This document shows positions 31,461-33,625 of a stretch of 33,625 nt of DNA, piece after piece; the first letter of the stretch is position 1; every line of letters starts with the position of its first letter. Origin of the DNA: a virus. The notes under the pieces were generated by a model, which did not search any database, was not told the DNA's origin, and was given only the letters and a program-made list of their open reading frames with translations. The stretch spans positions 1 to 33,625 of the IMG/VR virus record IMGVR_UViG_3300020438_000136; one strand, written 5' to 3'. A program made the translations under genes and the position numbers.

Positions 31461-33625
31461 ATGTCGGACAAGTTGCCGTCGATTGATGACTTCTACGAGG
31501 AGTTACCATCAATTGATGAGATTATAAAAGAAGAAAAGGAATTACCTTCGGTTGACGAGTTCGTTGAGAAAGAGGAAGAAGAAATACCTGACACTGCACC
31601 TTGCTCTATAGAAGAAGAAGTAGAGCCACAAGATTTAACAGAAGTAATACGTCTTATAAATGATGTAAGAAAAGATATTCCAGATATTCCAGAGATAAAA
31701 TATTATGACGAACAATTAGAACAACTTACATCATATATTGAGGGGATAAAGGAAAGTATCCCTGAGATACCAGAGCAAAAAACATATGATGTAGAGATAG
31801 AGACTGTATGTAATTTAATTGATGAATTAAAGGAAGAGGTACGTACAAACGCTGCAGATATACCAGAGATAAAGTATTATGATGAAGAAATTGGCCGTCT
31901 TACTCATAGACTCAATAGTCTTCCAGAAATTAGACACTATGAAGGTAATCTAACATCTCTTAAGGAAGATATTCTTGCAGTAAAAGAATCTATTCCCCAG
32001 TTCCCTAAATGGGTAAATGAAGTTAATGAAGTTCCTGATTTTTCATGGATAGGAAAAACCTTTGGTGTTATTGATTCTGACTTTGTAAAAGTAAATGATG
32101 GTCTTGATTCTATTAGAGGTAGAATAGATCAAGAAATACAAGAGATTTCGGAAAATTTTGACCTTAAAGATTTTGAAAATAAGGTTGAATTTGAGAAAGT
32201 ATTTAATAATTTAAAGGAAACTAAGGAGAATATATACAAAGAATTAAGAGAAGCTGCTCTTAAGATCCATGAAACTAAACATTCTTTTAAGAATGATGAT
32301 AGATTATTAAAAAAACACATACTTAGTAAGTATAATGTTTTAAAGCAAAGGGTTGAAGAAGAAGTCAAAGAGTTTAATAGAAAGAATGATGCCACTAAAG
32401 ATCTATATGGTGGTTATTTTGAAGGTCTTACTCAGGAGATAGCAAATCTTCCTAAAGTAAAATATTATGATGAAGATATAGAAAAACTTAGTGGTGATGT
32501 TAAAAATCTAAAATCTCTTTATCTTATAGTTGATGAATTAAAAGAGAAGCAACAAGCATTTAAAAAAGAATTTAATGAAATAAAGGATTTACAAGAAGGT
32601 TTATTAAATGAACCAAACGATGAACCACAATCTGTTGATGGTAATAGTGACCCCTTAACTCCATTAGATAAGCAGTTCCCAAATCTCAAATCATTAGCAG
32701 ATCATTATAGGTTATTCATTAGTAGAACTCAGCAACAGATTGCTACTATTGGTGGCGGTGGTGCAGGTTTTATTAATGATCTTTCTGATGTAGAAGTTGG
32801 TAATACTCCTACTACTGGTGAAGTATTAATCTACAATGGAACAAATTGGGTTGGAATTGGAAGTACTTTAATATCAAGTGCTGATCAATCTTTAGATTCT
32901 GCATTAAAGGTTGGTAATGTATCTGGCATTGGAATGAGTGTTGGAGTTATTACTGCAACTAATGGTTTCTTTACTGGCATTTTAACAGCAACTGAATTAA
33001 ATTATGATAATGTTCAGAACATATATTCTACTGGTATTGTTACTGCAACCAAAGGAATACAACAGACTGGTTCAGAAGGTTTACATGTAACTGCTGGTGT
33101 ATCTACCTTTGTTGGATTAACATCTTGTTTGGGTGGTCTTAATGTTAAAGCAGGTTCAGCAAATACCTCATTAATTGTAGAAGGTAATGCTCGTGTACTT
33201 GGTGTATTAACAGTAGGTAGTGGTTCGGTTACTATTGATACTGATACAGTACATGTAGGAGCAGGAATAACACTTCATAGATCCACTGGTAATATGACCG
33301 TTTCTGGTATTATTACTGCTGGAGTATATCATGGTGATGGTTCTGGATTAATAGGTGTTGCGTCTACAGATAATATTAGTAGCGGAACAACGGCAAATCT
33401 TTATGGTGGATTGAAAGTTGGTTCAGCAGCAACAATAGCTACGAATGGTAATGCAACATATTCTGGTATTGTAACTGCTGCAAACTTTGTTGGTGGTGGT
33501 GCAAATATAACAGCATTAAGTGGATCTAATATTGCTTCTGGAACGGTTGCAGCTGCACGAGTTGCAACCCTAAACCAAGATACTACAGGTAATGCTGCTA
33601 CTGCCACTGCACTAGAAACTGCTAG
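31461..33625 (+). CDS. Fibre or stalk virion protein, partial at 3' end
   Basis: The frame opens at ATG 31461 and stays open to the window edge (721 full codons), so the C-terminus is missing. The N-terminus is acidic with three copies of a short motif (LPSIDDF at 5, LPSIDEI at 15, LPSVDEF at 28), perhaps docking peptides. Residues about 60-430 are strongly helical and coiled-coil-like, with five IPEIKYYD-x-x-[LI] type units near 75, 102, 133, 153 and 328. From about 430 it becomes fibre-like: FINDLSDVEVGNTPTTGEVL, IYNGTNWVG, repeated GIVTAT/GVITA segments, and GDGSGLIGVAS. The window ends in ATLNQDTTGNAATATALETA, a pattern common in phage tail fibres and T4-like structural proteins. It is probably a trimeric tail fibre or stalk involved in host recognition. 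The start has no close Shine-Dalgarno sequence. Confidence 0.82.
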   Translation, partial: MSDKLPSIDDFYEELPSIDEIIKEEKELPSVDEFVEKEEEEIPDTAPCSIEEEVEPQDLTEVIRLINDVRKDIPDIPEIKYYDEQLEQLTSYIEGIKESIPEIPEQKTYDVEIETVCNLIDELKEEVRTNAADIPEIKYYDEEIGRLTHRLNSLPEIRHYEGNLTSLKEDILAVKESIPQFPKWVNEVNEVPDFSWIGKTFGVIDSDFVKVNDGLDSIRGRIDQEIQEISENFDLKDFENKVEFEKVFNNLKETKENIYKELREAALKIHETKHSFKNDDRLLKKHILSKYNVLKQRVEEEVKEFNRKNDATKDLYGGYFEGLTQEIANLPKVKYYDEDIEKLSGDVKNLKSLYLIVDELKEKQQAFKKEFNEIKDLQEGLLNEPNDEPQSVDGNSDPLTPLDKQFPNLKSLADHYRLFISRTQQQIATIGGGGAGFINDLSDVEVGNTPTTGEVLIYNGTNWVGIGSTLISSADQSLDSALKVGNVSGIGMSVGVITATNGFFTGILTATELNYDNVQNIYSTGIVTATKGIQQTGSEGLHVTAGVSTFVGLTSCLGGLNVKAGSANTSLIVEGNARVLGVLTVGSGSVTIDTDTVHVGAGITLHRSTGNMTVSGIITAGVYHGDGSGLIGVASTDNISSGTTANLYGGLKVGSAATIATNGNATYSGIVTAANFVGGGANITALSGSNIASGTVAAARVATLNQDTTGNAATATALETA

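Noticed and set aside
1-33625. tRNA genes, CRISPR arrays, insertion sequences
   Set aside because: I saw no cloverleaf with a GTTC-loop in intergenic DNA, no regularly spaced identical repeats, and no transposase gene. A tRNAscan-type search was not possible.

Overview
This is a low-GC, entirely plus-strand segment of a T4-like (Straboviridae-style) myovirus genome. The most likely source is a marine cyanophage of Prochlorococcus or Synechococcus. The virus type follows from the ordered run of T4 morphogenesis homologues: gp25, gp6, gp7, gp8, a DUF4815-type virion protein, two small virion proteins, gp13, gp14, gp15, gp16 and a fibre-like protein. The cyanophage assignment is an inference. 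It rests on several small proteins that resemble cyanophage-specific families (endings such as EEHSY, and a GGLSGGDFIEATPKK segment), the DUF4815 protein, and TTTTCCACA motifs that match the cyanobacterial form of the DnaA box. A T4-like pelagiphage is the main alternative.

Region 1 (1-2.5 kb) looks early or regulatory. It holds the end of one gene, several tiny ORFs, a roughly 400-base non-coding stretch crowded with DnaA-box-like motifs, inverted repeats and short direct repeats, and a second non-coding leader of about 330 bases. Three host-type promoters have a perfect TTGACA -35 box with a perfect or near-perfect -10 box. One of them has a 9-bp dyad over its -35 box. A glycosyltransferase-like gene and two tiny genes follow, ending at a strong intrinsic terminator at 2488-2529.

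Region 2 (2.5-31.4 kb) is the late structural module. Genes abut or overlap by a few bases and are preceded at several points by T4-type late promoter motifs (TATAAATA, CTAAATA), often lying on the stop codon of the preceding gene. gp25, gp6, gp7 and gp8 build the baseplate wedge. gp13, gp14 and gp15 make the neck and tail-completion parts, and gp16 is the small terminase subunit used in DNA packaging. The gp7-position protein is enormous at 4221 residues (T4 gp7 has 1032), carries a YHYH-like domain, and contains about a dozen copies of a beta-rich GxGY repeat. The same repeat also appears in gp8, the 2567-residue DUF4815 protein and gp14. A second module (GE-E-I...RG...H..G) is shared by gp7, the DUF4815 protein and gp15. 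The whole tail and neck therefore appear to have been expanded with a common pool of modules.

Region 3 (31.46 kb to the end) is a large open frame for a fibre or stalk protein: an acidic N-terminus, a long coiled-coil with repeated IPEIKYYD-like segments, then a fibre-type beta region. It continues past the window and separates gp16 from wherever the large terminase gene lies.
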